DNA of 64,000 bases from an uncultured Prevotellaceae bacterium (lineage in GTDB: Bacteria; Bacteroidota; Bacteroidia; Bacteroidales; Bacteroidaceae). The DNA lies in contig CAMWSK010000004.1 in assembly GCA_947176895.1 (NCBI GenBank), forward strand, positions 42,545 to 106,544. Reading direction: 5' to 3'. The position numbers were made by a program, and so were the translations under genes. The notes below the pieces were generated by a model. That model did no database searches and was not told the origin of the DNA. It was given only the letters and a program-made list of their open reading frames with translations. Shown here in pieces: positions 1 to 8,607 of this stretch (the first letter of the stretch is position 1; each line of letters starts with the position of its first letter).

Positions 1-1226
1 TCGGTCTGAGCAATTTCGTCTACAAGATGGAGCCGGGCTGGCAAGGCTATGGCGTGGACGGACGCACCTACACCACATTCATGCACCCCAATGTGGACGC
101 TGACAAGTTCCTCGGTGACTTGAAGAAGAACAACAGGGTTAGCCTCAACCTTAAGTACACCCTGATGAGCGTAGGCTTCCGGGGCATGGGCGGTGTGAAC
201 GTGATTGACCTCTCGCTTCGTTCCAACAGCAATGTCAACCTGCCCAAGTCGCTCTTTGCCTTTGCCAAGGAGCAGAAGGGCAACACCGAGTATGACATCT
301 CCAACCTGGGCGTGCGTACCGAGAATATGATGGAGCTGGCTTTGGGCCACTCTCATAAGATTAACGACAAGTGGACCGTCGGTGCCAAGGCAAAACTGCT
401 CTTCGGCCTTGCCTATGCCGATTTCTCTGCCGATAATCTTTCCGTTAATTTGTCAGACGATATCTGGAGGCTGCGTGGCGATGTGCGCATGACGGCAGCC
501 CTGATGGGCGCAAAGTTCAAGATGAGCGACAAGGTGGACCCCGATAATTCCGACCGTGCCGAGATTGACGGCATCGATGATTTCAATTTCGGCCTTGGCG
601 GTATGGGTCTTGCCTTTGACCTGGGTGCCACCTACAAGGTGATGGACAACCTCACGCTGAGCGCGGCTGTCACCGACCTGGGCTTCGTGTCTTGGAAGAA
701 CGCACAGCAGGCTTCCTCGCGTGCCGAGTGGACGTTTGACGGATTTGATAATGATATTTATGTGGGTGATAACGAAAATGGCGAAGGCGACGGCAATACG
801 ATTGAGGATCAGTTCGATGCTCTCGGCGATGACCTGGAGGATATGTTCAAGGTGTATGACGATGGCATGAAGACGGACACCCGTGCGCTTGCCGCCACCG
901 TCAACGTGGGTGCCGAGTATGCTCTGCCCATGTACGATAAGTTGCGCTTCGGCTTCCTTTATACCAGCCGTATCGCCGGCAAGTATTCCTGGCATCAAGG
1001 TATGCTTTCGGCCAATGTGCGTCCGGTCAAGTGGTTCGAGGCCTCGCTCTCGGGAGCCGTGTCCAGCAGCGGAGCTACGGCCGGATTGGTGCTCGATTTC
1101 CATGCCCGCCACTTCAACTTCTTTGTGGGTGCCGACCGCTTCATGAGCAAGTTGACCGAGGATTTTATCCCCGTCAACCGCGTCAACTCCAGCGTTTCTC
1201 TCGGCTTTTCTTTCCCTCTTAAGTAA
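1..1226 (+). CDS. DUF5723-like outer-membrane beta-barrel protein, 5' truncated
   Basis: The reading frame is open from base 3 of the window (GLSNFVYK precedes the first Met at 27), so the gene starts upstream of the window. The visible part is about 407 residues. It has alternating hydrophobic strands, the phrase TTFMHPNVDADKFLGDLK, and a C-terminus SVSLGFSFPLK typical of the last strand of an outer-membrane beta-barrel. Wording and layout match the Bacteroidetes DUF5723 family as I remember it, proteins of unknown function related to OmpP1/FadL-type barrels. An acidic insert (about residues 245-285) probably forms an extracellular loop. The substrate is unknown. Family assignment is moderate; outer-membrane location is fairly safe. 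Confidence 0.65.
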   Translation, partial: GLSNFVYKMEPGWQGYGVDGRTYTTFMHPNVDADKFLGDLKKNNRVSLNLKYTLMSVGFRGMGGVNVIDLSLRSNSNVNLPKSLFAFAKEQKGNTEYDISNLGVRTENMMELALGHSHKINDKWTVGAKAKLLFGLAYADFSADNLSVNLSDDIWRLRGDVRMTAALMGAKFKMSDKVDPDNSDRAEIDGIDDFNFGLGGMGLAFDLGATYKVMDNLTLSAAVTDLGFVSWKNAQQASSRAEWTFDGFDNDIYVGDNENGEGDGNTIEDQFDALGDDLEDMFKVYDDGMKTDTRALAATVNVGAEYALPMYDKLRFGFLYTSRIAGKYSWHQGMLSANVRPVKWFEASLSGAVSSSGATAGLVLDFHARHFNFFVGADRFMSKLTEDFIPVNRVNSSVSLGFSFPLK

Positions 1227-1246
1227 GGGGAGTCTGGAACTTATAC

Positions 1247-1282
1247 GGGGAGGTGTGTCACGTATGGTGATGCACCTCTCCG
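1247..1282 (+). terminator. Stem-loop after the DUF5723-like gene
   Basis: GGAGGTG-TG-TCAC pairs with GTGA-TG-CACCTCTCC around a GTAT loop, starting about 20 bases after the stop codon at 1226. There is no long T-run, so termination is inferred from position and stem strength. Confidence 0.4.
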
Positions 1283-1431
1283 TTCTTGTATGCTTTTGGC
1301 GAGGTGGTTATGCCGTGAGCTTTTGGCGAAGAATCAGACGTGTTGAGTTAATTTAGGTTAATTCCCGAAGAAGATGCTTAGTTTAACTTAAAATTCTTGG
1401 CAAAAAGATGTGTCAATTAAAATAAATGGTA

Positions 1432-1439
1432 TACCTTTG
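1432..1439 (+). promoter_or_regulatory. Bacteroidetes -7 promoter box (TACCTTTG)
   Basis: TACCTTTG matches the Bacteroidetes housekeeping -7 consensus TAnnTTTG. No convincing TTTG -33 box lies at the expected 19-21 base spacing. It sits in a gene-free stretch and would start a transcript near 1446 running into the candidate RNA that ends at the terminator near 1660. Confidence 0.45.
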
Positions 1440-1445
1440 TTTCGT

Positions 1446-1661
1446 CTTAGAGAGGTTAATGTTTATCCGATAAATAAGGGTGGCATGAAAGAATCGATGA
1501 GACAGAGATAAAAGAAAAACGGCTGGAAACAGCCCCCGCGTTTGAGTTTTTAGGGAAAGAAGCCGGTGAAGGTGTATCTTCACCCTCGCCGGTGGATAAA
1601 TTTGATAAAACGTTTTATTAGGTGGTGCCTGGCGCGTGAGCGTCGGGCACCATATTTTTTA
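1446..1661 (+). ncRNA. Candidate small structured RNA, about 215 nt, unidentified
   Basis: The 1227-1658 interval has no plausible protein gene on either strand, yet it holds a promoter box (1432-1439) and a strong intrinsic terminator (1624-1660), with several stem-loops between. These are GGCTG-GAAA-CAGCC with a GNRA tetraloop at 1521-1534, GGTGAAG/CTTCACC at 1565-1584, and the palindrome ATAAAACGTTTTAT at 1605-1618. I do not recognise a known family: no RNase P, tmRNA, SRP or riboswitch signature was seen. A trans-acting small RNA is the simplest reading. Confidence 0.4.
1624..1660 (+). terminator. Intrinsic terminator, 12-bp stem and T-run
   Basis: GGTGCCTGGCGC, loop GTGA, GCGTCGGGCACC forms a fully paired 12-bp stem (two G-U pairs) followed by ATATTTTTT. 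It ends the candidate RNA on the plus strand and touches the stop codon of the convergent methyltransferase gene at 1659. Confidence 0.75.
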
Positions 1662-2471
1662 GTTCTTTTGCTTTATGTTTTGGCTCCTTTGCCTCACGGC
1701 CTCGAACATCAGTATGGCGGCACTGACGCTCACGTTCAGCGAATCCATGGCTCCGAGCATGGGGATGCGGATGTGGGCATCGGCGGCTTCGCGCCAGGCA
1801 TAGGTGAGTCCTGTGGCCTCCGTGCCCATCACAATGGCGGTGGGTTGGGTCATGTCGGTGTCATAGTACAGGTTCGAGTCCTGTAGTTGTGCCGTGAGGA
1901 TGCGCACCCGGTTGCGTTTCAGGAAGTCGATGCAGGCCTCGCCGGTGCAGGCCACGGTGGGTACGGTGAAGGCGCTGCCCAGGCTTGCACGCAACAGGTT
2001 GGGGTTGTAGAGGTCACACTGCTCGTCGCAAATCAGCACGGCGGTCACGTCGGCTGCATCGGCCGACCGCAGGATGGCGCCCACGTTGCCGGGTTTCTCC
2101 ACGCCCTCCAGCACCACGAACAGGGGTGCCCCCTGCCAGGTGAGATCCGAGGGCTCCAGTGTTTTCTGATAGAGGATGGCGATGGCTCCCTCGGTGCCTT
2201 CGCGATAGGCCATGCGGGCGTACACTTGTGGCGACACCTCCACCACTTCATAGGGCATGCCGCTTTGAGGACCCCGGTAGTCGCTGCCCGCTATCTCGGG
2301 ACACACGAACAGCGTGTGGAGGCGGAAGCCGTGGCGTGCGGCCCGCTCCAGCTCGCGTTGTCCTTCGAGCACGAACAGCCCGCTGCGCCGCCTCTCCTGT
2401 GATTTCTGTTGAAGCAACAGCACCTGCTTGATGCGGGTGTTTTGCGTGCTGGTGATTGTTTCTTGCATCAT
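1659..2471 (-). CDS. TrmH/SpoU-family RNA 2'-O-methyltransferase
   Basis: The 270-residue protein carries the SPOUT (SpoU) signature motifs in order: an N-terminal substrate-binding part with FVLEGQREL, motif 1 KPGNVGAILRSADAA (N and R of NxGAIxR), motif 2 IVMGTEATGL, and motif 3 SLNVSVSAAILMFE. Such enzymes methylate the 2'-OH of a ribose in rRNA or tRNA using S-adenosylmethionine and form a trefoil knot. The exact target (RlmB-like, TsnR-like or other) cannot be read from sequence. It starts 4 bases after the stop of the upstream DUF4831 gene, so the two are probably co-transcribed. ATG at 2471 and 2468 are both possible starts. Confidence 0.88.
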   Translation of the reverse strand: MMQETITSTQNTRIKQVLLLQQKSQERRRSGLFVLEGQRELERAARHGFRLHTLFVCPEIAGSDYRGPQSGMPYEVVEVSPQVYARMAYREGTEGAIAILYQKTLEPSDLTWQGAPLFVVLEGVEKPGNVGAILRSADAADVTAVLICDEQCDLYNPNLLRASLGSAFTVPTVACTGEACIDFLKRNRVRILTAQLQDSNLYYDTDMTQPTAIVMGTEATGLTYAWREAADAHIRIPMLGAMDSLNVSVSAAILMFEAVRQRSQNIKQKN

Positions 2472-2475
2472 GGTT

Positions 2476-3537
2476 CTATTGTTCCAGTTTCTTCAGGCCG
2501 CCGTTCATCTGATGGAAATAGGCCTTTGTGGTGGTTTTCTTGTCGAAGAGAATGTTGCCCAGCACCTCGGTGTAGCCGAACTGGCCCATGGGCACGTCCG
2601 TTTCGGCGTAGGTCTGCCCCAGGTCGCTGATGGTGATGTGTTGGCGTGCGGGAACGTTGTACCAGATGCCCTGCTGCATTTTCTGTTTCTTCTTGTCGCT
2701 GTCCTCGTCCTTGGTGTGGTCGGGCAGCGCGTCCATGTTTTTCAGACTCAGGTAGACGGGAACGCCCATCACGTCATCTGCCTCCACGGGTCCCTCAATG
2801 GTGGAGAAGCGGAACAGCACCTGCCGTTGGTCGGTCTGTGTGGGCAGCACGTCGAAGGTGAAGTAATGGGTACCGGTCTCCGTGTATCCGGTGAACAGCT
2901 GTTCCAGTGCCGTGACCTGCTCGTCCAGCTGGTCGAGCATCAGCTGCAGCTGTTGTCCGTCCTTGGGCGTGTTGTCGGCCTGGCCGGACACTAGGTCCTT
3001 GCGGCTTTCCCTCAGGTCATAGATTTCCTGTGCGCACAGCTCGGCCTGTTTGGCGGTGCTGCCTGCGGCCAGAATCTCCTGGCTCATGTAGCGCGAGGCA
3101 CCGGTCTTCTTCTCGGCGGGCACGTCCTTGGGAGCGTCGGAGGGCAGGGTCTCCTGTTGCTCGGCGTTGACGCTCAGCAGCACGCCGTCGCGGCTGAGGC
3201 TCACCAGCGGGGCCACGGTGCGCCCCTTCAGCTTCACGCTGTAGGCCTTGGTCTTGTCGGCCACGCCGTAGGGTTCCACGCTGATGCCTTTCAGGGTCCA
3301 GCGGGTCTTCTCCTCGGTGGGCACATCGTTGAGCCGCAGGTAGCGGAAAGCGTACTTGTTCAGACGGCCGGGGCGGGTCACACTCTTTTCGGCCTTCACG
3401 GTGATGCGCAGGGCGGTCTGCGGCAGGAAATAGGTCACCCCCTCCACGGTGACTCCCGGTTGGTAGGTGCTTATCTGGGTTTGCGCCCGGCCTTCGGCGG
3501 CCAGCAGCAGAACCAAAGCGGCAATGGTCTTTTTCAT
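2476..3537 (-). CDS. DUF4831 family secreted protein
   Basis: A 353-residue protein starting MKKTIAALVLLLAAEGRAQ, a clear signal peptide. The frame is open 14 codons further upstream, but 3537 gives the signal peptide directly. The body (YQPGVTVEGVTYFLPQTALRI near the N-terminus; MGQFGYTEVLGNILFD near the C-terminus) matches DUF4831, a Bacteroidetes family of unknown function probably exported to the periplasm. It lies 4 bases upstream of the RNA methyltransferase gene and behind a TACCTTTG box about 40 bases upstream. Function unknown. Confidence 0.75.
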   Translation of the reverse strand: MKKTIAALVLLLAAEGRAQTQISTYQPGVTVEGVTYFLPQTALRITVKAEKSVTRPGRLNKYAFRYLRLNDVPTEEKTRWTLKGISVEPYGVADKTKAYSVKLKGRTVAPLVSLSRDGVLLSVNAEQQETLPSDAPKDVPAEKKTGASRYMSQEILAAGSTAKQAELCAQEIYDLRESRKDLVSGQADNTPKDGQQLQLMLDQLDEQVTALEQLFTGYTETGTHYFTFDVLPTQTDQRQVLFRFSTIEGPVEADDVMGVPVYLSLKNMDALPDHTKDEDSDKKKQKMQQGIWYNVPARQHITISDLGQTYAETDVPMGQFGYTEVLGNILFDKKTTTKAYFHQMNGGLKKLEQ

Positions 3538-3576
3538 TTTCTTGTTTTTGGGTTGAATCCTTGTGAGTTGCAGACA

Positions 3577-3584
3577 CAAAGGTA
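3577..3584 (-). promoter_or_regulatory. Promoter -7 box for DUF4831-RNA methyltransferase operon
   Basis: Minus-strand TACCTTTG, about 40 bases before the DUF4831 start, predicting a leader of about 33 bases. It is divergent from the hpt promoter box 44 bases away. No clear -33 box. Confidence 0.5.
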
Positions 3585-3627
3585 AGAAAAACTAATTACT
3601 CATGCCTCATAACTGATAAGTTTTCCT

Positions 3628-3635
3628 TACCTTTG
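3628..3635 (+). promoter_or_regulatory. Promoter -7 box for hpt-adk
   Basis: TACCTTTG 32 bases before the hpt ATG, predicting a leader of roughly 25 bases. The -33 region is not convincing. Confidence 0.5.
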
Positions 3636-3666
3636 CATCGTTTATTATACCGTATAATATAGGTAC

Positions 3667-4221
3667 ATGGATATAGTAACCGTCAAAGACAAACGTTTTC
3701 GCCTGAGCATTCCCGCTCAGGAACTTCAACAGGCCATCCGTCGGGTGGCCGAAAATATTACCGAGGATTATGCCGGGCAGCAGCCCCTTTTTTTGGCCGT
3801 GTTGAACGGCTCGTTCATGTTTGCCGCCGACCTTCTGCGCCGGGTGGAACTTCCTTGCGAGATAGCCTTCGTGAAGCTCTCCAGCTATGCCGGCACCGAC
3901 ACCACGGGAGCCGTGCGCGAGCTTATCGGCCTGAACACAGACATCGAGGGGCGCCCCGTGATTGTGGTGGAGGATATTGTGGACACGGGCCTCACCATGC
4001 AGCACCTGTTGGGCCTGCTGCAAGCCCGGAACCCCAAAAGCGTCGACGTATGCACCCTGCTCTTCAAGCCCGAGAAACTGAAGGTGGACCTGGACATACG
4101 CTATGCCGCCCTGCGCATTCCCAACGACTTCATCGTGGGCTATGGGCTGGACTATGACGGCTTCGGGCGCAACCTGCCCCAGATCTACACCATCATCGAC
4201 GAGACCGCAGACAACCAATAA
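3667..4221 (+). CDS. hpt: Hypoxanthine phosphoribosyltransferase
   Basis: A 184-residue type I phosphoribosyltransferase with the PRPP-binding motif VIVVEDIVDTGLTM (about residues 98-111) and the upstream AVLNGSFMFAADLLR segment. It salvages hypoxanthine (and guanine) with PRPP to IMP/GMP in the cytoplasm. Length fits the family. It is followed 28 bases later by adenylate kinase on the same strand, a sensible purine-nucleotide operon. Confidence 0.93.
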   Translation: MDIVTVKDKRFRLSIPAQELQQAIRRVAENITEDYAGQQPLFLAVLNGSFMFAADLLRRVELPCEIAFVKLSSYAGTDTTGAVRELIGLNTDIEGRPVIVVEDIVDTGLTMQHLLGLLQARNPKSVDVCTLLFKPEKLKVDLDIRYAALRIPNDFIVGYGLDYDGFGRNLPQIYTIIDETADNQ

Positions 4222-4249
4222 CCTAAAAACCGATTATAAACACAAGACA

Positions 4250-4831
4250 ATGAAAAACATCATCATCTTCGGTGCTCCCGGCAGCGGAAAAGGCACCTAT
4301 AGCGACATGATTGTTGAGAAATTCGGCATGGGCCACATCAGCACAGGCGACGTGCTGCGTGCCGAGATCAAGAACGGCACCGAGCTGGGCAAGATTGCCA
4401 AGGGCTACATCGACGAGGGTCAACTGATTCCCGACAGCCTGATGGTGGACATCCTGGCTTCCACCTACGACCGCCAGCCCAAGGGCTGCGGCGTCATCTT
4501 CGACGGTTTCCCCCGCACCATCGCCCAGGCCGAGGCTCTCAAGACCATGCTTGCCGAGCGTGGCGATGACATGGGCTTGATGATTGAACTCGTCGTGGAG
4601 GAGGACGTGTTGATGGCACGTCTGCTGAACCGCGCCATCGAGCAGGGCCGCGCCGACGACAACAAGGAGACCATCCAGAAGCGTTTCGACGTCTATCGCA
4701 CCCAGACCGCTCCCCTTTCGGAGTGGTTTGCCAAGGAGGGCATCCGCCACACCTTCGCATGGAGCGAACTGAAGACCAAGGAGGGTATGATCGAGGCCAT
4801 CTTCCAAACCGTGGAGCAGGCCAACAAGTAA
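4250..4831 (+). CDS. adk: Adenylate kinase
   Basis: The frame is open further upstream, but the gene starts at the ATG at 4250 (MKNIIIFGAPGSGKGTYSD), giving 193 residues. The P-loop GAPGSGKGTYS lies at residues 7-17, followed by the AMP-binding HISTGDVLRAEI and the GFPRTIAQAEAL motif. The LID is short, with no zinc cysteines. It converts ATP + AMP to 2 ADP. Second gene of the hpt-adk unit. Downstream, where core genes might continue, an AT-rich minus-strand cassette begins 12 bases after the stop codon. Confidence 0.95.
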   Translation: MKNIIIFGAPGSGKGTYSDMIVEKFGMGHISTGDVLRAEIKNGTELGKIAKGYIDEGQLIPDSLMVDILASTYDRQPKGCGVIFDGFPRTIAQAEALKTMLAERGDDMGLMIELVVEEDVLMARLLNRAIEQGRADDNKETIQKRFDVYRTQTAPLSEWFAKEGIRHTFAWSELKTKEGMIEAIFQTVEQANK

Positions 4832-4843
4832 CCTCTTTTTTTA

Positions 4844-6163
4844 TTAGAAAACGGGGCGGTGCGGTTCATTTACGGCACCGCCTTTCTTTTTTGCATAAAA
4901 CAAAGAAAGAATGGCTCCATAGTGTCGATATCCTGTTCTTGTCAATTGGAGCCTGTCGTCCTTGATTGTCAGGAGCCCCTCGGTTTCAAGAGCCGATATG
5001 ATATTTCCGAAATCGAAATCAAAACAGTCTCCATATAAGCGTCTTGCAGTTTTCAGGGAGAACCCTCCGGAATAGCCTGAGATGGCAACATATTTTGCAA
5101 AAACTTCCTCGGGAGGCAATGCGTAGTGACAGGAAGACTCATTGGTCCGAAGCTCTGAAATGTGCTTCATGTCAACTTCACCCTTTCCTGTGTTATAGGA
5201 TAATCCGGCATGGGACATGCTTTGTGCTGAAATGCCGAACCCTTTATATTGCCAACCATCAAACATCCTGTGCCGAAGATACGACGAAAGCCCTTTGTCC
5301 AAAGGATCCATACTGAAGGTGTTTTGGCCGAATACGCCATGATACCCCATTCCTGTCAGTTCGTCAAACAGGAAACAATACTCGTCATAACTAAGCCTGT
5401 TGTTAATCTTATAGGCTGTTTTTAATTGATTCGTCCGAAGTTCATACACCGTGACCTGTTCGGGTCGCAGAATATCTATCGTCCGAATATCTTGCCTTAT
5501 TGATTCCATGGACTGCCCGGGCAAACCATACATCAAATCGAGATTTATTTTCTTAATGCCGGCATTACGGGCAAAGTCAATGGTTCTGTGCATCGTCTCA
5601 ATCTTTTCCGTCTGTCGGTTCAATGGGGAAAGGACTGATTTGCTTGACGATTGCACGCCCAGCGAGATGCGATGAATGCCGGCATCGGCGATGATTCTTG
5701 CTTTTTGAGGCGTCAGAGTCTCAAATGTACTTTCTATACTCGGTTCAAAGTCCGGGGACAGGTTGGTCCTCCCGATTGTTTCTCGGTAAATGTTTATGAG
5801 ATTCTCAAACGGTTGTGTGTCCGGTGAGGTAGGAGTCCCGCCTCCGATATCAAATCCATATAACAGCAGGTCGGGTTTTTGGTTCATGAATTCCGCTATA
5901 TCATTGCGCAACGTCTTTAGATATGCTGATTGCAATTCCTGAGATGGCAATAGTGTTCTGGAATACTCACAGAAAGAACATAGGCGTTTGCAAAATGGAA
6001 TATGGATATAGAAAGCAATAGGCATTGCGGTATTAAATGGCAAAGGCCCATTGGTGTTGAACCTGCTCCAGTCAGAGGGCGAAAGGGGATAGGAAGTGTT
6101 GTAAAGCGGATTGTCGGTTCTGTCCTTGAGAATCCTCATTATGTCAGATGATGATGTCGTCAT
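4844..6163 (-). CDS. HemW/HemN-like radical SAM protein (third gene of cassette)
   Basis: About 439 residues from the ATG at 6163, which has AAGG upstream; starts at 6196 or 6139 are possible. The cluster motif is CKRLCSFC (C-x3-C-x2-C) after FYIHIPF, followed by GFDIGGGTPTSP, HRISLGVQSSS and NLDLMYGLPGQS, the classical HemN/HemW layout, with a C-terminal winged-helix-like part. HemW itself is a haem chaperone and HemN an oxygen-independent coproporphyrinogen oxidase. This protein is divergent and sits in an AT-rich accessory operon overlapping another radical SAM gene, so a housekeeping haem role is doubtful. I infer an accessory modification role of unknown substrate. Confidence 0.75.
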   Translation of the reverse strand: MTTSSSDIMRILKDRTDNPLYNTSYPLSPSDWSRFNTNGPLPFNTAMPIAFYIHIPFCKRLCSFCEYSRTLLPSQELQSAYLKTLRNDIAEFMNQKPDLLLYGFDIGGGTPTSPDTQPFENLINIYRETIGRTNLSPDFEPSIESTFETLTPQKARIIADAGIHRISLGVQSSSKSVLSPLNRQTEKIETMHRTIDFARNAGIKKINLDLMYGLPGQSMESIRQDIRTIDILRPEQVTVYELRTNQLKTAYKINNRLSYDEYCFLFDELTGMGYHGVFGQNTFSMDPLDKGLSSYLRHRMFDGWQYKGFGISAQSMSHAGLSYNTGKGEVDMKHISELRTNESSCHYALPPEEVFAKYVAISGYSGGFSLKTARRLYGDCFDFDFGNIISALETEGLLTIKDDRLQLTRTGYRHYGAILSLFYAKKKGGAVNEPHRPVF

Positions 6164-7022
6164 TGTGAAAACCTTGTTTAAAGTGTTGTCCGTCATACAA
6201 TAAGGATGATTCGCAATAAAGAGGATTATTATAGTTTCTCATGTAAACCTCAAGAATTTTTCCGTCGTGATTGTAAAGATAGTTACTGCATTTGCAATCA
6301 TTCCCACGCCTTTTGGATTCCGTAAAATACATGTTGGGGATAGACGGGAAATCTATGTCGGAATAATCAACGAAATGGGACTCGCAATATTTGTTCACTT
6401 TCATCAATGCCACAAATCCAAGGCGCGTCAACCCAAGGGACAAAGCATATTTCATCATTTCCTCCACTTCGGGCGCCGAATCAATATACCCCCTTATCAG
6501 ATTACAACTTGCGTTTACTTTTGAGAGGTCAATTCCTTTGAAGTCGAAGGCCGACTTGGGAATCGGTGTCCCATACAGACAGGAGAGCCTGTCCGGATTA
6601 TAATGATGTAGCGACATGGAAATGGAGTCCCAGCGAGGGCTCCGCATCAGTTCCTGGGAAGAGAGCAATAGCCCGTTCGTATTCAGGTGCAGATGGATTG
6701 AGGGATACCCTTGTGCCTGTTTCAATATGTCGTTTACAATTTTACTTACAACCGACGGCTCTCCTCCGGTTATGTTGATTCTGTGGACTGTAATATCTTG
6801 TTTGATAAGTTCATCAACAACTCGCCATAATTTGTCATGGTCAAAATGATCCACCTTATCCCGGTGCCCGGCATTGGAGCAAAACAGGCATCCTGCGTTA
6901 CAGGCATTGGTGACTTTTACAAAGATGTTGACTGCCTTAGGGATAGGTTGAGCCGGAATATGGCCTCGGGCACAGCCATACTCCTTGATTTCAATTTCCT
7001 TGTCAAAAAAACGAACATTCAT
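6144..7022 (-). CDS. MoaA-like radical SAM protein (second gene of cassette)
   Basis: 292 residues with the cluster motif CNAGCLFC (C-x3-C-x2-C, about residues 41-48), the SAM-binding ITGGEPS (about 96-102) and a C-terminal CKCSNYLYN stretch that might hold further cysteines. The layout resembles MoaA/PqqE-type enzymes, but I do not recognise a named subfamily. It starts 3 bases after the macro-like gene stops, and its 3' end overlaps the HemW-like gene start by about 20 bases, so all three are translated as one operon. AT-rich relative to neighbours, suggesting acquisition. Substrate unknown. Confidence 0.75.
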   Translation of the reverse strand: MNVRFFDKEIEIKEYGCARGHIPAQPIPKAVNIFVKVTNACNAGCLFCSNAGHRDKVDHFDHDKLWRVVDELIKQDITVHRINITGGEPSVVSKIVNDILKQAQGYPSIHLHLNTNGLLLSSQELMRSPRWDSISMSLHHYNPDRLSCLYGTPIPKSAFDFKGIDLSKVNASCNLIRGYIDSAPEVEEMMKYALSLGLTRLGFVALMKVNKYCESHFVDYSDIDFPSIPNMYFTESKRRGNDCKCSNYLYNHDGKILEVYMRNYNNPLYCESSLLYDGQHFKQGFHNDDIII

Positions 7023-7025
7023 CCA

Positions 7026-8462
7026 TCAACAGCCCGAATCGCGCTTTTTGAGTTCCTCGATAAACCTGCGCTTCTCTCCAATGGTCTTGAAGTCGACTTT
7101 CTCACCAATAATACTAATCCAATCCTTATATATTGGAAGGGACAAATCGTTGATTGGCACATAATAATCTTCTATTCTGCAATATTTTTCATCATCCTTC
7201 ACCAGTTTCAGCACTATCTTGTTTTCAAGATAGTTGGGGATTGCATAGTGTCCTTTGCCTCCGCCGCATGAGCGAATGAACTTACGTGGTTCTGTTTCCA
7301 AATAAACGGGTCCCGAGCCGACTCTCTTGGGGAAATATACTTCCGGATGGCATGGACCGTCTTGCTCATAATCGTGTCGGATAACAGCATCAAGTCCATA
7401 CTTTCTCAGTCCACGCTCATGCTTGTTGAACATATATTCGTTTAGCAAATCAGAATCAAGGACACCCTCGGGCGCAATCTTGTGCCAGTTGTCCTGCAAG
7501 AATTGTGAGAAATAGCCCATGGGGCGATTATTACCGGCAAGCCGGGGACTCATCGGATAGTATTCGTCATTGGGACCGCAATGGGAGAAGCGCGTTAACC
7601 CTGATTTACTGATGTCATCAAGCACCTGTTCAGGGCCGGTGTATTGACGGAATTCGTTGAGTGTTGCCACCACATTACATATTTTCTCTTTGCAATGCAT
7701 GATATAGGCTTCGTTGAACTCGTCTCTGAAATTGTCGAAGTTGAAAACTCTGTCCCGAAGCAATTTCACGTTCAATTTCCCGTCGGCAAACACTTCCGGT
7801 TCCCTGACTACGCACTGGAAAGTCCTGACAGCGATAAATGCTATGTCGTCACCCGTTTCTACAAATCGGTGGAAGTAATGGAGAAGTGCAGACAAGGCTT
7901 CTTCTGCGGACTTAAACGGGGTTTGCTTGTTGAGAGAGATGACTACATCGGCGAATGTGCGTGACACACCGTAAGCATGGGTTATGGTGTCGTGGTGTAT
8001 CATTTCCTGCCGGTCAAGCAGCTCTGCAAATTCTTTGGGCAACCGGATGTTTTCTAATCCGATAGCATCTTTGAACAGCGGTGCGATTTCAGTAATTTGG
8101 AAGCCTGCTATTCCACATCCGATTTTCGTGACGTAGAATGTCAGGGTCTGCTCCTTTTTGGCGAACTTGATAAACCGGTCCACATAAGGTTTGATGGTAT
8201 GCACTCCGCCTTGCATCGTCGGAATGGCATACGATTGCCCCTGGAGCCCTTCACCTTGTCCCATAACAGCACCGAAGCGGTTTACCGCAGTCCTTGCGGC
8301 ACCGCTGAGATGGCTGCCGGCGAGATTGCTTCCGAATACAAATATGTCTCGCGGGCCTAATGCTGAAATGGTATCCGGGGTATATTGAAGATCAAGAGGT
8401 TCGTTCAGACACGCTCCCGAATCTGACCTTCGTCCAAACGTGAATATATCAAAGAATCCCAT
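7026..8462 (-). CDS. A1S_2505-like (macro-like) protein with large unknown C-terminal region
   Basis: 478 residues from the ATG at 8462 (MGFFDIFTFGRRSDS). The frame is open to 8654, but that extension runs through the palindrome array and is not coding-like. Residues about 40-150 carry DIFVFGSNLAG, a Gly-rich GQGEGLQGQSYAIPT and VTKIGCGIAGF. I associate these with proteins annotated 'A1S_2505 phage non-structural', whose pattern resembles macro-type ADP-ribose-binding folds (inference). The C-terminal 300 or so residues (GPNDEYYPMSP, FIRSCGGGKGHYAIPNYL) are not recognised. First gene of the radical SAM cassette; likely a nucleotide- or ADP-ribose-handling partner, unproven. Confidence 0.6.
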   Translation of the reverse strand: MGFFDIFTFGRRSDSGACLNEPLDLQYTPDTISALGPRDIFVFGSNLAGSHLSGAARTAVNRFGAVMGQGEGLQGQSYAIPTMQGGVHTIKPYVDRFIKFAKKEQTLTFYVTKIGCGIAGFQITEIAPLFKDAIGLENIRLPKEFAELLDRQEMIHHDTITHAYGVSRTFADVVISLNKQTPFKSAEEALSALLHYFHRFVETGDDIAFIAVRTFQCVVREPEVFADGKLNVKLLRDRVFNFDNFRDEFNEAYIMHCKEKICNVVATLNEFRQYTGPEQVLDDISKSGLTRFSHCGPNDEYYPMSPRLAGNNRPMGYFSQFLQDNWHKIAPEGVLDSDLLNEYMFNKHERGLRKYGLDAVIRHDYEQDGPCHPEVYFPKRVGSGPVYLETEPRKFIRSCGGGKGHYAIPNYLENKIVLKLVKDDEKYCRIEDYYVPINDLSLPIYKDWISIIGEKVDFKTIGEKRRFIEELKKRDSGC

Positions 8463-8607
8463 AATTGCAGGTTGGTTACATGGGTTAATAACATGTGAGA
8501 TGCCCAAAGTTACTGCTTTTATTCGATACGTTGAAGAAAATTTTCCAAATGGTTGAAAAAAACTTCTTAATGTAGGCAGACATGCGGCTGTCTCAACCAA
8601 TGCCATC

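Noticed and set aside
4844..6163. Housekeeping HemW or coproporphyrinogen oxidase (HemN)
   Set aside because: The motif order fits the superfamily, but the protein is divergent and sits in an AT-rich accessory operon overlapping a second radical SAM gene, so I did not give the gene symbol.
7026..8462. Prophage region because of the A1S_2505 'phage protein' name
   Set aside because: No capsid, terminase, tail or integrase genes lie nearby; the name is only an annotation legacy.
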